Source: CAYLNM01 sp964385045
GTDB lineage: Bacteria > Planctomycetota > Phycisphaerae > Phycisphaerales > SM1A02
DNA length: 16,419 bases
Assembly: GCA_964385045.1 (NCBI GenBank)
Contig: CAYLNM010000103.1
Location: 1 to 16,419 of the forward strand
Direction of reading: 5' to 3'
Positions 1 to 6,440 of the stretch are shown one piece after another. A program made the translations under genes and the position numbers. The notes beneath the pieces are model-generated. The model ran no database searches. It worked only from the letters and a program-made list of their open reading frames with translations, and had not been told where the DNA came from. Numbering within the stretch: the stretch's first letter is position 1; every line of letters begins with the position of its first letter.

Positions 1-56
1 CGCGGGGTCGGGTCGCGGGATTGGGCCGCGGGGAGGGCACGGGGGTCGGGGGGCGG

Positions 57-75
57 CCGGGCGACCCTCGCCCGG
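57..75 (-). terminator. GC hairpin just past the GspE/PilB ATPase gene
   Basis: An 8-bp perfect stem (CCGGGCGA / TCGCCCGG) with a 3-nt loop begins about 18 nt after the stop codon of the assembly ATPase gene. Position and shape suit a transcription terminator, but no T-run follows on the minus strand, so intrinsic termination is only a guess. The rest of bases 1-92 is G-rich and shows no gene. Confidence 0.35.
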
Positions 76-92
76 TCGCGGCGCGGGCGGGG

Positions 93-1847
93 TCAGAGGT
101 CGACGTTCTCGGCGATGAGGGTCTCGGCCTGGGCGAAGCGGGCGACCTCGGCGGGCGTGGTGACGCCGCGGAGGACCTTGATCTTGCCGTCCTCCACGAG
201 CGTCTTCATGCCGTTGCGGATCGCGGCGTCGCGGATGGTGTCGATGCCGGCACGGTTGAACGCCAGCTCGCGCACCTCGGAGTTCATCCGCATCATCTCG
301 AAGATCGCCTTCCGGCCCTTGAAGCCGACCTTGTTGCACTGGCTGCAGCCGACGGGCCGCCGCACGTCCGCCCCCGGCAGCTCGGACGGGTCGATGCCGA
401 TCACCCGGCAGAGCTTCTCGTCCGGCGCGTCGTCCGGCTCCTTGCAGCGGTCGCACAGGATGCGGACGAGTCGCTGGGCCATGATCGCCTGGATCGAGGA
501 GGCGACGAGGAACGGCTTCACGCCCATGTCGATGAGACGCGTGATCGCCGAGGGCGCGTCGTTGGTGTGGAGCGTCGAGAACACCAGGTGGCCGGTGAGG
601 GCGGCCTGGATCGCGATGTCCGCCACCTCGCGGTCGCGGATCTCGCCGACGAGGATGATGTTGGGGGCCTGTCGCAGCATCGACCGGAGGATGGCCGGGA
701 ACGTCAGGCCGATCGCGTCCCGCACCTGGCACTGGTTGATGCCGTTGAAGTTGTACTCGACCGGGTCCTCGGCGGTGATGATCTTCTTGTCCGGCCGGTT
801 CAGCGTGTCGAGCGCCGAGTAGAGCGTCGTCGTCTTGCCCGAGCCCGTCGGGCCGGTGACGAGGAAGATCCCGTTGGGCCGCCGGATGATCCGGTTGAAC
901 TCGTCGAGGTTCTCGCGCTCGAAGCCGAGGTTCTCGAGGCCGATGCGCACCGAGTCGGGGCGGAGGATCCGGAGGACGATCGACTCGCCGTGGTACGCCG
1001 GGCACGCGCTGACGCGGAAGTCGATCTGCGTGCCGTCGACCTCCATCTTGATGCGGCCGTCCTGCGGCACGCGGCGCTCGGCGATGTTCACGCCCGCCAT
1101 CAGCTTCATGCGGGCGAGCAGCGCGGCCTGCATCCGCTTGGGCAGGTTGTCGCGGACGTGGCAGACGCCGTCGATCCGGTAGCGGAGCATCACGCGATCG
1201 GCCATCGGCTCGACGTGGATGTCCGAGGCCCGCCCCCGCACCGCCTCGGAGATGATCCGCGAGACCAGCCGGATGATCGGGGCGTCCTCGCCGGCGGCGA
1301 TGTCGATCGAGGCGTCGACCGACTTGTCCATCGTCACGTCGACCGAGTCGGTGACCAGCGAGTCCTGCTTGAACATCGAGCTCGCGGCGGACGGCCCGCC
1401 GCCGCTGCCGCCGCCCCGCGACTCGTCGAGGTAGTCTCGGATCGCGTCGGGCACCGCGATCGCGGTCACGACCTCGGTGTTGAGCCGGAACCGGAGCAGG
1501 TCCAGCAGCTCGAGGTCCATCGGGTCGGCCACCGCGAGCTTCAGGCGGCCGCCCTCCTGCCCCAGGGGGAGCACGAGGTGCTTCCGGGCCAGGTCGGCCG
1601 GGACCAGGGACATGTCGATCCGCTCCCGGACCGACTCGTCCTCGACGTCCACGAACTCCATGTCGAGCTGGGCCGCGAGAGCGCGGACGACGTCCCGCTC
1701 CTTGACCGCCCCCGACTCCACGAGGGCCTCGCCGAGCCGCTGACCGCTCGCCCGGGCCTTCTGGACCGCCTGCTCGACCTGATCGGCGTCGACCAGACCC
1801 CACTCGGCCAGGATCTCACCGAGCTTCCGCCGCTGCTTTCGTGCCAT
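93..1847 (-). CDS. gspE: GspE/PilB-family type II secretion / type IV pilus assembly ATPase
   Basis: A cytoplasmic hexameric ATPase that powers pseudopilus or pilus assembly. The 584-residue protein is full length for the family. Residues 8-31 and 37-60 are two 24-residue motifs of the MshEN type (KLG..L...G and RLG..L...G, the second ending in Q60) separated by five residues, the layout of a cyclic di-GMP binding N-domain. A Gly/Ser linker lies near 144-156. The ATPase core has Walker A GPTGSGKT (332-339), the Asp box around E360-D361, Walker B NIILVGEIRD (396-405) and the His box HLVFSTLHTND (420-430). C465, C468, C501 and C504 form the usual zinc-binding tetracysteine. ATG 1847 gives a complete N-domain, though the Shine-Dalgarno is weak. 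No other pilus or type II genes are nearby, so GspE versus PilB cannot be decided; the symbol denotes the family. Confidence 0.93.
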   Translation of the reverse strand: MARKQRRKLGEILAEWGLVDADQVEQAVQKARASGQRLGEALVESGAVKERDVVRALAAQLDMEFVDVEDESVRERIDMSLVPADLARKHLVLPLGQEGGRLKLAVADPMDLELLDLLRFRLNTEVVTAIAVPDAIRDYLDESRGGGSGGGPSAASSMFKQDSLVTDSVDVTMDKSVDASIDIAAGEDAPIIRLVSRIISEAVRGRASDIHVEPMADRVMLRYRIDGVCHVRDNLPKRMQAALLARMKLMAGVNIAERRVPQDGRIKMEVDGTQIDFRVSACPAYHGESIVLRILRPDSVRIGLENLGFERENLDEFNRIIRRPNGIFLVTGPTGSGKTTTLYSALDTLNRPDKKIITAEDPVEYNFNGINQCQVRDAIGLTFPAILRSMLRQAPNIILVGEIRDREVADIAIQAALTGHLVFSTLHTNDAPSAITRLIDMGVKPFLVASSIQAIMAQRLVRILCDRCKEPDDAPDEKLCRVIGIDPSELPGADVRRPVGCSQCNKVGFKGRKAIFEMMRMNSEVRELAFNRAGIDTIRDAAIRNGMKTLVEDGKIKVLRGVTTPAEVARFAQAETLIAENVDL

Positions 1848-1908
1848 CCGCGTGCTGCCGTCCCTGTGGTGAAGCGGGTCCCGAAGGCGGTCCGGACCGC
1901 CGGATCAC

Positions 1909-1919
1909 GTAGTATGGGT
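1909..1919. promoter_or_regulatory. AT-rich promoter-like element between the ATPase gene and coaB
   Basis: In the 209-bp divergent gap 1848-2056 the only AT-rich patch reads TAGTATGGGT on the plus strand (1910-1919), or ACCCATACTA on the minus strand. TACTAC (minus, 1909-1914) could be a -10 box about 60 nt upstream of the ATPase ATG, while TAGTAT could serve the plus strand and coaB. No clear -35 is visible. The same 10-mer with one A/T change recurs at 4415-4424, in another divergent gap. Confidence 0.4.
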
Positions 1920-2011
1920 GCCCCCTACCCGGACGGCAACCGGCCGCAACGTCGGCCCCCACGCCGATCCGTCCCCGAGCGCCGCCGGGGCGACCGACTC
2001 TTCGCCGGAGT

Positions 2012-2050
2012 CCCCCCGGAGCCCCCGGAGCCCCCCGGAGCCCCCCGGAG
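2012..2050 (+). repeat. Tandem CCCCCCGGAG repeat carrying the coaB ribosome binding site
   Basis: Four tandem units of CCCCCCGGAG (the second one C shorter) sit directly before coaB. Each contains GGAG; the last GGAG (2047-2050) is 6 nt from ATG 2057 and is well placed as the Shine-Dalgarno. The 9/10-nt unit length variation suggests past replication slippage. Confidence 0.6.
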
Positions 2051-2056
2051 CCTCCC

Positions 2057-2845
2057 ATGTCCCCCGGCCACTCCGGTCCGCCCGGATCCCCGGCGTCGCC
2101 TCCCGTTCCGACCGGCGACGCCCCGAGCATCCTCGTCACCGCGGGCCCGACGCACGAGCCCATCGACGAGGTCCGGTTCATCGGCAACCGCTCCTCCGGA
2201 CGCATGGGCATGGCCATCGCGGAGGCCGCGGCGGCCCGCGGGTGTCCCGTGACGCTCCTGCTCGGGCCGGTGGGAACGATGCCGACGGAGGTCGGTTCGT
2301 CCGTCCGCCTCGAGCGGTTCCGGACGACGGCCGACCTGCAGGCCGCCCTCGGCGAGCACTGGCCGCGGCACGACGTGCTCGTGATGGCGGCCGCGGTGGC
2401 CGACTACCGGCCCCGGCCCGAGGCGGCCGGGGCGGCCCGCGACGCGGGCGGCAAGCTGCGGCGCACCGGCGACGCGCTCCACCTCGAGCTCGAGCCCACG
2501 CCCGACCTGCTTGCCGGCGCGGCCGCCGCGAGCCGGCCGGACCAGACGCTGGTCGGCTTCGCCCTCGAGCCCTCCGAGCGCCTGCTCGCCTCGGCCCGCG
2601 ACAAGCTCGTCCGCAAGGGGGTCCACGCGATCGTGGCCAACCCGCTGGAGACGATGGATCACGCGGGGATCGCGGGGACGCTCGTCACCCCCGACGGCCT
2701 GCGCCGGCCGGAGCTCGAGCGACTGCCCAAGCCGGAGTTCGCCCGCTGGCTCGTCGAGCGGGTCCTGGAACTGCACGCGGACCGGACGCGGCCGGCGGCC
2801 GCCGCCGCCCGGCCGGTCGCCGGGCCGCGTCACGAGGGCCCGTAG
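2057..2845 (+). CDS. coaB: Phosphopantothenate-cysteine ligase (free-standing CoaB)
   Basis: Joins 4'-phosphopantothenate to cysteine in cytosolic coenzyme A synthesis. The 262 residues correspond to only the C-terminal half of the bifunctional Dfp/CoaBC protein. The nucleotide-binding start TAGPTHEPIDEVRFIGNRSS (28-47) followed by GRMG, the AAAVADYRP stretch (111-119), the KLRR lysine motif (133-136) and a GFALE segment (167-171) are all CoaB hallmarks. The first 20 residues and last 20 are Pro/Ala-rich extensions. No flavin-dependent decarboxylase (CoaC) lies alongside, so it must be encoded elsewhere; separate CoaB and CoaC genes are known in some bacteria. ATG 2057 is supported by GGAG 6 nt upstream. 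The stop codon lies inside the convergent lipoprotein gene, whose last 16 bp overlap this one. Confidence 0.92.
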   Translation: MSPGHSGPPGSPASPPVPTGDAPSILVTAGPTHEPIDEVRFIGNRSSGRMGMAIAEAAAARGCPVTLLLGPVGTMPTEVGSSVRLERFRTTADLQAALGEHWPRHDVLVMAAAVADYRPRPEAAGAARDAGGKLRRTGDALHLELEPTPDLLAGAAAASRPDQTLVGFALEPSERLLASARDKLVRKGVHAIVANPLETMDHAGIAGTLVTPDGLRRPELERLPKPEFARWLVERVLELHADRTRPAAAAARPVAGPRHEGP

Positions 2846-4308
2846 CGGCGGACCGCGATCTCCAGGAGGGTGCGGAGCATCTCCTGCTCCTCGCTGACGA
2901 TGCTCTCCTGCCGCAGGCGGGCCTCGTAGCGGCCGAGCTCCTCGGCGATCTTGCGGTTCCGCAGCTCCGCCTTCAGGATCCGCTGGACGTCCTCGTCGAA
3001 GAGCGGTCGACCCGGCTGCTCGTCCACGCGACTGACGAAGAACCACGAGACGCTGCGGGTGCCGGACATCGGACCGCCCCAGTCGCCGACCCGCTCCCAG
3101 CCCTCGGTGAAGCGGCGGAAGAGCTCGCTCACCGCCTCCGACTCCGAGAGGCCCGCCGGCCGGACGGCGAACTGCCCGAGCTCGCTCCGGATGCCGTCGC
3201 CCGAGGCCACGAGCTCCTCCGCGATCTCGAGGATCGACTCGCCCTGCTCGAGCCGTGCGTTCACCGCCTCGATCGTGTCCTCGCGGCTCTGCCGGACGAT
3301 CAGCCGCTCGATCGTCGTGCTCGGCGGCGGATTGAACTCGTCGTACCGCCGCTCGTACTCGCGCTCGATCTCGTACTTGGAGACGATCACGCGGGGCAGG
3401 ATCTCCTCGCGGATGAGCTTCGACTGGAGCCCCTCGTCCCGCATCCGCTGGATCTCCTCCTCGAGCGTACGGTTCTGCTCGGTCCGCAGCCGAAGATCGG
3501 CCTCGGCCCGGCTGCCTCCCTTGCGGGCGACCGTCTGGCCCTGCAGCTCGTTGAGCCAGAACCGCAGCCCCTGCCGCTCCTCGGGGCTGAGGGCGGCCTC
3601 GGCCTCCGCGAGGTAGAGAGCCTGGTCGACCCGCCGCTCGAGGTCGAGCCGGATGATCGGCAGGGCCTGCTGGACGAACGCGGTCCGGGTCGTCGCGTCG
3701 CGGCCGAGGGCCCGCAGCCGGTCCGCCAGCGGCTCGAAGAACTCCTCGGCGAAGATCGGACGGCCGTTGATCTGGCCGACCAGCGCGTCGACGACGAATG
3801 CGTCGCCCGGGGCGAGCGGACGGCGGTCGGATCGCGGCGCCCGCCCCGCGTCCGCGGCGGCCCGTTCCGCCGCCCCGGGGGGGATCACCCGCGGGGCCTC
3901 GATCGACCCGGCGCCAAGCACCGGGCGGGCGGGCGGCGCCTCGCCGGAGGCCCCGGAGGCCCCGGCGGCACCGGCATCCGCCGCCGCGTCCCCGGCTCCG
4001 GGGCCGGAGCGAGGGTCCGAGCCCGGGCCCGACGAGGACTCCGCGGCCGCGACGTCGCCGGCCGCTCCGTCCGCCTCGGGCGCGATGACGAAGGCATCGA
4101 GCCCGATCCGCCGCCCCTCGGGCAGGGAGGGACGCGTGGTGCAGGCGGCGAGCAGTCCGGCGGTCAGGATCGCGGCCACGGCCGGGCCGGCCCCCCGCCC
4201 CGGTGGCCGTCGCCCGCCCGTCCTGACGCCCCCCGATACCGCGGCGTGCGGGCGCGTGCTCGTGTTCGTGCTCATCCTCGTCCGAATCCGCGTGCGCTGC
4301 GCGTCCAT
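2830..4308 (-). CDS. SurA/parvulin-like lipoprotein (putative peptidylprolyl isomerase or chaperone)
   Basis: A probable periplasmic folding factor anchored by a lipid. A hydrophobic stretch ends in the lipobox LLAAC, giving lipidated C56. Residues about 60-170 are a long Ala/Gly/Pro/Asp-rich linker. Residues 175-320 look like a SurA N-terminal chaperone domain: GQINGRPIFAEEF, then helices rich in charged residues, then VSKYEIEREYERRYDEF just before the next domain. Residues 325-430 resemble a diverged PPIC parvulin domain, with the family-like pattern of a short strand, LEQGESILEIAEE and a GQF turn. Whether it isomerizes prolines is uncertain, as the parvulin part is degenerate. ATG 4308 is backed by GGAGGG (4315-4320 on the opposite strand) 6 nt upstream; an internal ATG at 4275 would give a shorter n-region. 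It converges on coaB with a 16-bp overlap. Confidence 0.75.
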   Translation of the reverse strand: MDAQRTRIRTRMSTNTSTRPHAAVSGGVRTGGRRPPGRGAGPAVAAILTAGLLAACTTRPSLPEGRRIGLDAFVIAPEADGAAGDVAAAESSSGPGSDPRSGPGAGDAAADAGAAGASGASGEAPPARPVLGAGSIEAPRVIPPGAAERAAADAGRAPRSDRRPLAPGDAFVVDALVGQINGRPIFAEEFFEPLADRLRALGRDATTRTAFVQQALPIIRLDLERRVDQALYLAEAEAALSPEERQGLRFWLNELQGQTVARKGGSRAEADLRLRTEQNRTLEEEIQRMRDEGLQSKLIREEILPRVIVSKYEIEREYERRYDEFNPPPSTTIERLIVRQSREDTIEAVNARLEQGESILEIAEELVASGDGIRSELGQFAVRPAGLSESEAVSELFRRFTEGWERVGDWGGPMSGTRSVSWFFVSRVDEQPGRPLFDEDVQRILKAELRNRKIAEELGRYEARLRQESIVSEEQEMLRTLLEIAVRRYGPS

Positions 4309-4410
4309 GCGTCACCCTCCGTCGATCACGCCTCGGCCTGGCGGGCGCGGCGGTCGCCGCCGGCTCCACGGCCGGGCACGACGTACCCGGAGGAGCGGCG
4401 GCCCCGCGGT

Positions 4411-4424
4411 CCTATAGTAAGGGT
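4411..4424. promoter_or_regulatory. Promoter-like element between the lipoprotein and DUF1844 genes
   Basis: The 231-bp divergent gap 4309-4539 has one AT-rich core. On the minus strand it reads ACCCTTACTATAGG, with TACTAT as a possible -10 about 105 nt upstream of the lipoprotein ATG. On the plus strand TATAGT (4413-4418) matches the -10 consensus at five of six positions and would lie about 120 nt before the DUF1844 gene. No convincing -35 is seen for either. It shares TAGTAWGGGT with the gap at 1910-1919. Confidence 0.42.
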
Positions 4425-4539
4425 TCACGATCTCGATCCTCTCGCCCGCGGCGGTTTCGCCCGCGATCGGATCACCCTTCCCCGCGCCGCGTTCGCCGCC
4501 GGCGGCCGCGACGCCCTGCCCCCGGACCACGGAGTGCCC

Positions 4540-5112
4540 ATGAACGACCCGACCCCCGAGACCCCGGGCGACGACGCCCCGCAGCTGCACGTCGACGCCG
4601 ACTGGAAGGCGGAGGCCGAGCGCGAGCGCCAGCGGCTGGCCGAGGCCGAGGCCAAGGCGCGGGACGCGGGCGGCGCGGCCGCGGGCGGCGAGGGCCAGGA
4701 GCTGCCGCCGGCGGACTTCCGCGGCCTCGTGAGCATGCTCGCCAGCCAGGCGCTGATGGGGCTGGGCACGATGACCGACCCGCAGAGCCGCGGGGTGATC
4801 GTGGACCTCGAGGGCTCGCGGTTCGCGATCGACCTGCTGGGCGTGCTCGAGGAGAAGACGGCGGGCAACCTCAGCGAGGAGGAGTCGTCCGAGCTCACCC
4901 AGGCGCTCGGCGCCCTCCGCTCGCGGTACGTGGAGATCGCCCAGCTCGTCAGCCAGCAGATGGCCGGCGGCGGAGGCGCGGGCGGAGCCGGCATGCCGCC
5001 CGGGGCCGCTCCGGGCGCGCCCGGCGGCCTGGGCGGCATCGGCGGCATGGGCGGTCCCGGCGTCCCGGGTGGTCCCGGCGGCCCCGGTCCGATCATCGAC
5101 CCGAACGGCTGA
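4540..5112 (+). CDS. DUF1844 domain protein with glycine-rich tail
   Basis: A 190-residue protein of unknown function. Residues about 55-140 form the DUF1844 domain: DFRGLVSMLASQALMGLGTM, a short variable loop, then DLLGVLEEKTAGNLSEEESS and a final helix with RYVEIAQLV. Before it is a charged, helix-prone Glu/Ala/Arg segment (20-42) that may form a coiled coil. After residue 141 the chain becomes a low-complexity Gly/Pro/Ala tail ending in collagen-like GGP/GPG triplets. ATG 4540 is well supported by GGAG 5 nt upstream (4531-4534), and the domain begins well inside. There is no signal peptide, so it is probably cytosolic. It is transcribed away from the lipoprotein gene and toward sdhCA, but 321 bp separate it from sdhC. 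Confidence 0.82.
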   Translation: MNDPTPETPGDDAPQLHVDADWKAEAERERQRLAEAEAKARDAGGAAAGGEGQELPPADFRGLVSMLASQALMGLGTMTDPQSRGVIVDLEGSRFAIDLLGVLEEKTAGNLSEEESSELTQALGALRSRYVEIAQLVSQQMAGGGGAGGAGMPPGAAPGAPGGLGGIGGMGGPGVPGGPGGPGPIIDPNG

Positions 5113-5192
5113 GCTGCGCCGCGGGCCGGGCCGGGCCGGGCCGGCGCCATGCGACGGCTGCGCCGCGGTGATGCAGCCGCGCGGCCGGTCCG

Positions 5193-5226
5193 CCGCGCGC
5201 CCGCGCGCCCACGCGCCGGCGCGCGG
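5193..5226 (+). terminator. GC hairpin after the DUF1844 gene
   Basis: A perfect 9-bp stem (CCGCGCGCC / GGCGCGCGG) with a 16-nt loop lies about 80 nt past the DUF1844 stop and upstream of the putative sdhC promoter. It could separate the two transcription units. There is no T-run, so the terminator role is tentative. Confidence 0.33.
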
Positions 5227-5253
5227 ATCCCGAACGAAGTCCGTCCCGATCGA

Positions 5254-5259
5254 TATACT
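5254..5259 (+). promoter_or_regulatory. Putative -10 box for sdhCA
   Basis: TATACT matches the TATAAT consensus at five of six positions and stands out in a GC-rich gap. No good -35 is found about 17 bp upstream. It would give an untranslated leader of about 170 nt before sdhC. The TGGACG/TATCCT pair at 5320-5349 is the competing candidate and would give a leader of about 80 nt. Confidence 0.4.
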
Positions 5260-5370
5260 CCCGCCCGCGAAGGTCCGCCCCGCACCCGCTGCGAACGCGG
5301 TCTTCGCCGGCCCGCGTCGTGGACGGCCGCGCGGGTGCGCGAATATCCTCGATCAGGGTCGTCCGCAGTC

Positions 5371-5421
5371 CCGCCCGGGGCATGCCCGGGCGGCCGTTCC
5401 GAACCACGCCGTTCCGAACCA
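5371..5421 (+). promoter_or_regulatory. Hairpin plus 13-bp direct repeat in the sdhC leader
   Basis: A perfect 9-bp stem CCGCCCGGG / CCCGGGCGG (5371-5379 / 5385-5393, 5-nt loop) is followed at once by two identical copies of CCGTTCCGAACCA (5394-5406 and 5409-5421), 15 bp apart. The second copy ends where the sdhC Shine-Dalgarno AAGGGG (5421-5426) begins. Placement suggests a protein- or RNA-level control site for sdhCA, but no known motif is recognised. Confidence 0.45.
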
Positions 5422-5433
5422 AGGGGTGCCCCC

Positions 5434-6327
5434 GTGGCGAGCGCGAGCGAGTCCTTTCTCGACCGACACTACTTCCTGCTCCGGCGGCTCCACTCGCTCA
5501 GCGGCGTGGCCCCGATCGGCATCTTCCTCTTCCCGCACCTGACGACCAACTCGTCGATCGTGTGGGGAGCGCGGCTCAACAAGAGCGAGGTCTCCGCCGA
5601 CGCCCTCGCCGACGCCGGGCACGCCCCGCACGCGGGCGTCGAGACCTTCCAGCACGAGGTCGAGTTCATCCACAACCTGCCGGCGCTGATCCTGATCGAG
5701 ATCGGCGTGCTCTTCATCCCGATCGCCTTCCACGCGATCCTCGGGGTGTGGTTCGCCACCACCGGCCGGTTCAACAACGACCGCTACGCCTACCAGGACA
5801 ACTGGCGCTACACGCTCCAGCGGCTCTCGGGCTACCTGGGCGTGATCTTCATCTTCCTGCACATCACGAGCCTGAGGTTCGGCTGGACGTACGGCGGACT
5901 GATGCCGGCCTTCGACCCCGCGGCCGCCTCCTCGAGCACGGCCGTCCACATGCAGGAGGGCAGGCTCGGCTACCTGATCCCGGCGTTCTACCTCGTCTCG
6001 GTGCTCGCGCTCGTGTTCCACTTCGCCAACGGGCTGTGGACGGCCGCGATCACGTGGGGCCTGACGATCTCGGCCCAGGCCCAGCGCCGCTGGGGCTACG
6101 TCTGCGCCGCCATCGGGATTCTTCTCTCGGGTGCCGGCGTCGCCGCGATCGCCGGCTTCACCGTGCTCGACATCGACCAGGCCCGGGCGATCGAGCAGGC
6201 GATGCAGGCGGAGAAGGCCGGCCTCGTCGAGCCGCTCGAGCCCGCCGAGCCCGCCCCCGCCGCGGAGGCCGCCGCGGAGGCCGCCGCCCCGGCGCCGGCC
6301 GCGGACCGCGGATCCGCCGCCGGCTGA
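5434..6327 (+). CDS. sdhC: Succinate dehydrogenase cytochrome b558 subunit
   Basis: The membrane anchor of complex II, binding heme b and quinone and receiving electrons from succinate oxidation. Of 297 residues, about 1-245 match the single-subunit b558 family with five membrane segments near 21-40, 82-108, 131-150, 180-205 and 222-243. Conserved histidines typical of the diheme type are present in RLHSLSG (H20), FIHNLPAL (H80), FHAILG (H100), LHITSLRFG (H143) and FHFANGLW (H196); four of these probably ligate heme. Residues about 250-297 form an unusual Ala/Glu/Pro tail absent from ordinary family members. The start is GTG 5434, chosen because AAGGGG sits 7 nt upstream and the protein then begins at the usual position; earlier in-frame sequence is low-complexity. 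sdhA follows after 113 bp. Confidence 0.92.
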   Translation: MASASESFLDRHYFLLRRLHSLSGVAPIGIFLFPHLTTNSSIVWGARLNKSEVSADALADAGHAPHAGVETFQHEVEFIHNLPALILIEIGVLFIPIAFHAILGVWFATTGRFNNDRYAYQDNWRYTLQRLSGYLGVIFIFLHITSLRFGWTYGGLMPAFDPAAASSSTAVHMQEGRLGYLIPAFYLVSVLALVFHFANGLWTAAITWGLTISAQAQRRWGYVCAAIGILLSGAGVAAIAGFTVLDIDQARAIEQAMQAEKAGLVEPLEPAEPAPAAEAAAEAAAPAPAADRGSAAG

Positions 6328-6343
6328 GCGGCGATTCCCCCCC

Positions 6344-6365
6344 CGGGGACGATGGACCGTCCCCG
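6344..6365 (+). promoter_or_regulatory. Hairpin between sdhC and sdhA
   Basis: A perfect 8-bp stem CGGGGACG / CGTCCCCG with a 6-nt loop lies 17 nt past the sdhC stop, inside the 113-bp sdhC-sdhA gap. It may protect or attenuate the operon transcript and so set the subunit ratio. No T-run follows, so full termination is unlikely. Confidence 0.35.
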
Positions 6366-6440
6366 TCCCGCCCGCCGGTCGCGGCTCCGCCCGCCGGCAC
6401 CCCGGAGCCATTCCGCTCCGGCGATCGAAAGGTTCGCTCC

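Larger units (their letters stand above)
5113..5433 (+). other. Intergenic region between the DUF1844 gene and sdhC
   Basis: This 321-bp gap shows no convincing gene. It begins with four perfect GGGCC units (5123-5142), then a 7-bp stem (5155-5161 / 5173-5179) and a stronger 9-bp stem (5193-5201 / 5218-5226). A -10-like TATACT follows at 5254-5259. A second promoter candidate is TGGACG (5320-5325), an 18-bp spacer and TATCCT (5344-5349). Nearest sdhC are a 9-bp hairpin and a 13-bp direct repeat, listed separately. Confidence 0.6.

Noticed and set aside
1925..4369. Minus-strand open frame of 814 codons
   Set aside because: Arg/Gly-rich composition typical of a GC-rich shadow frame; overlaps coaB and the lipoprotein gene, which have clear family motifs.
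1918..5112. Very long plus-strand open frame of more than 1000 codons
   Set aside because: It crosses coaB and the lipoprotein gene in other frames and is Arg/Pro/Ala low-complexity until it joins the real DUF1844 frame; only the part from 4540 has a Shine-Dalgarno and a recognised domain.
5123..5142. GGGCC tandem repeat as a regulatory element
   Set aside because: Four short units in a GC-rich gap can arise by slippage; nothing ties them to a start or a known site.
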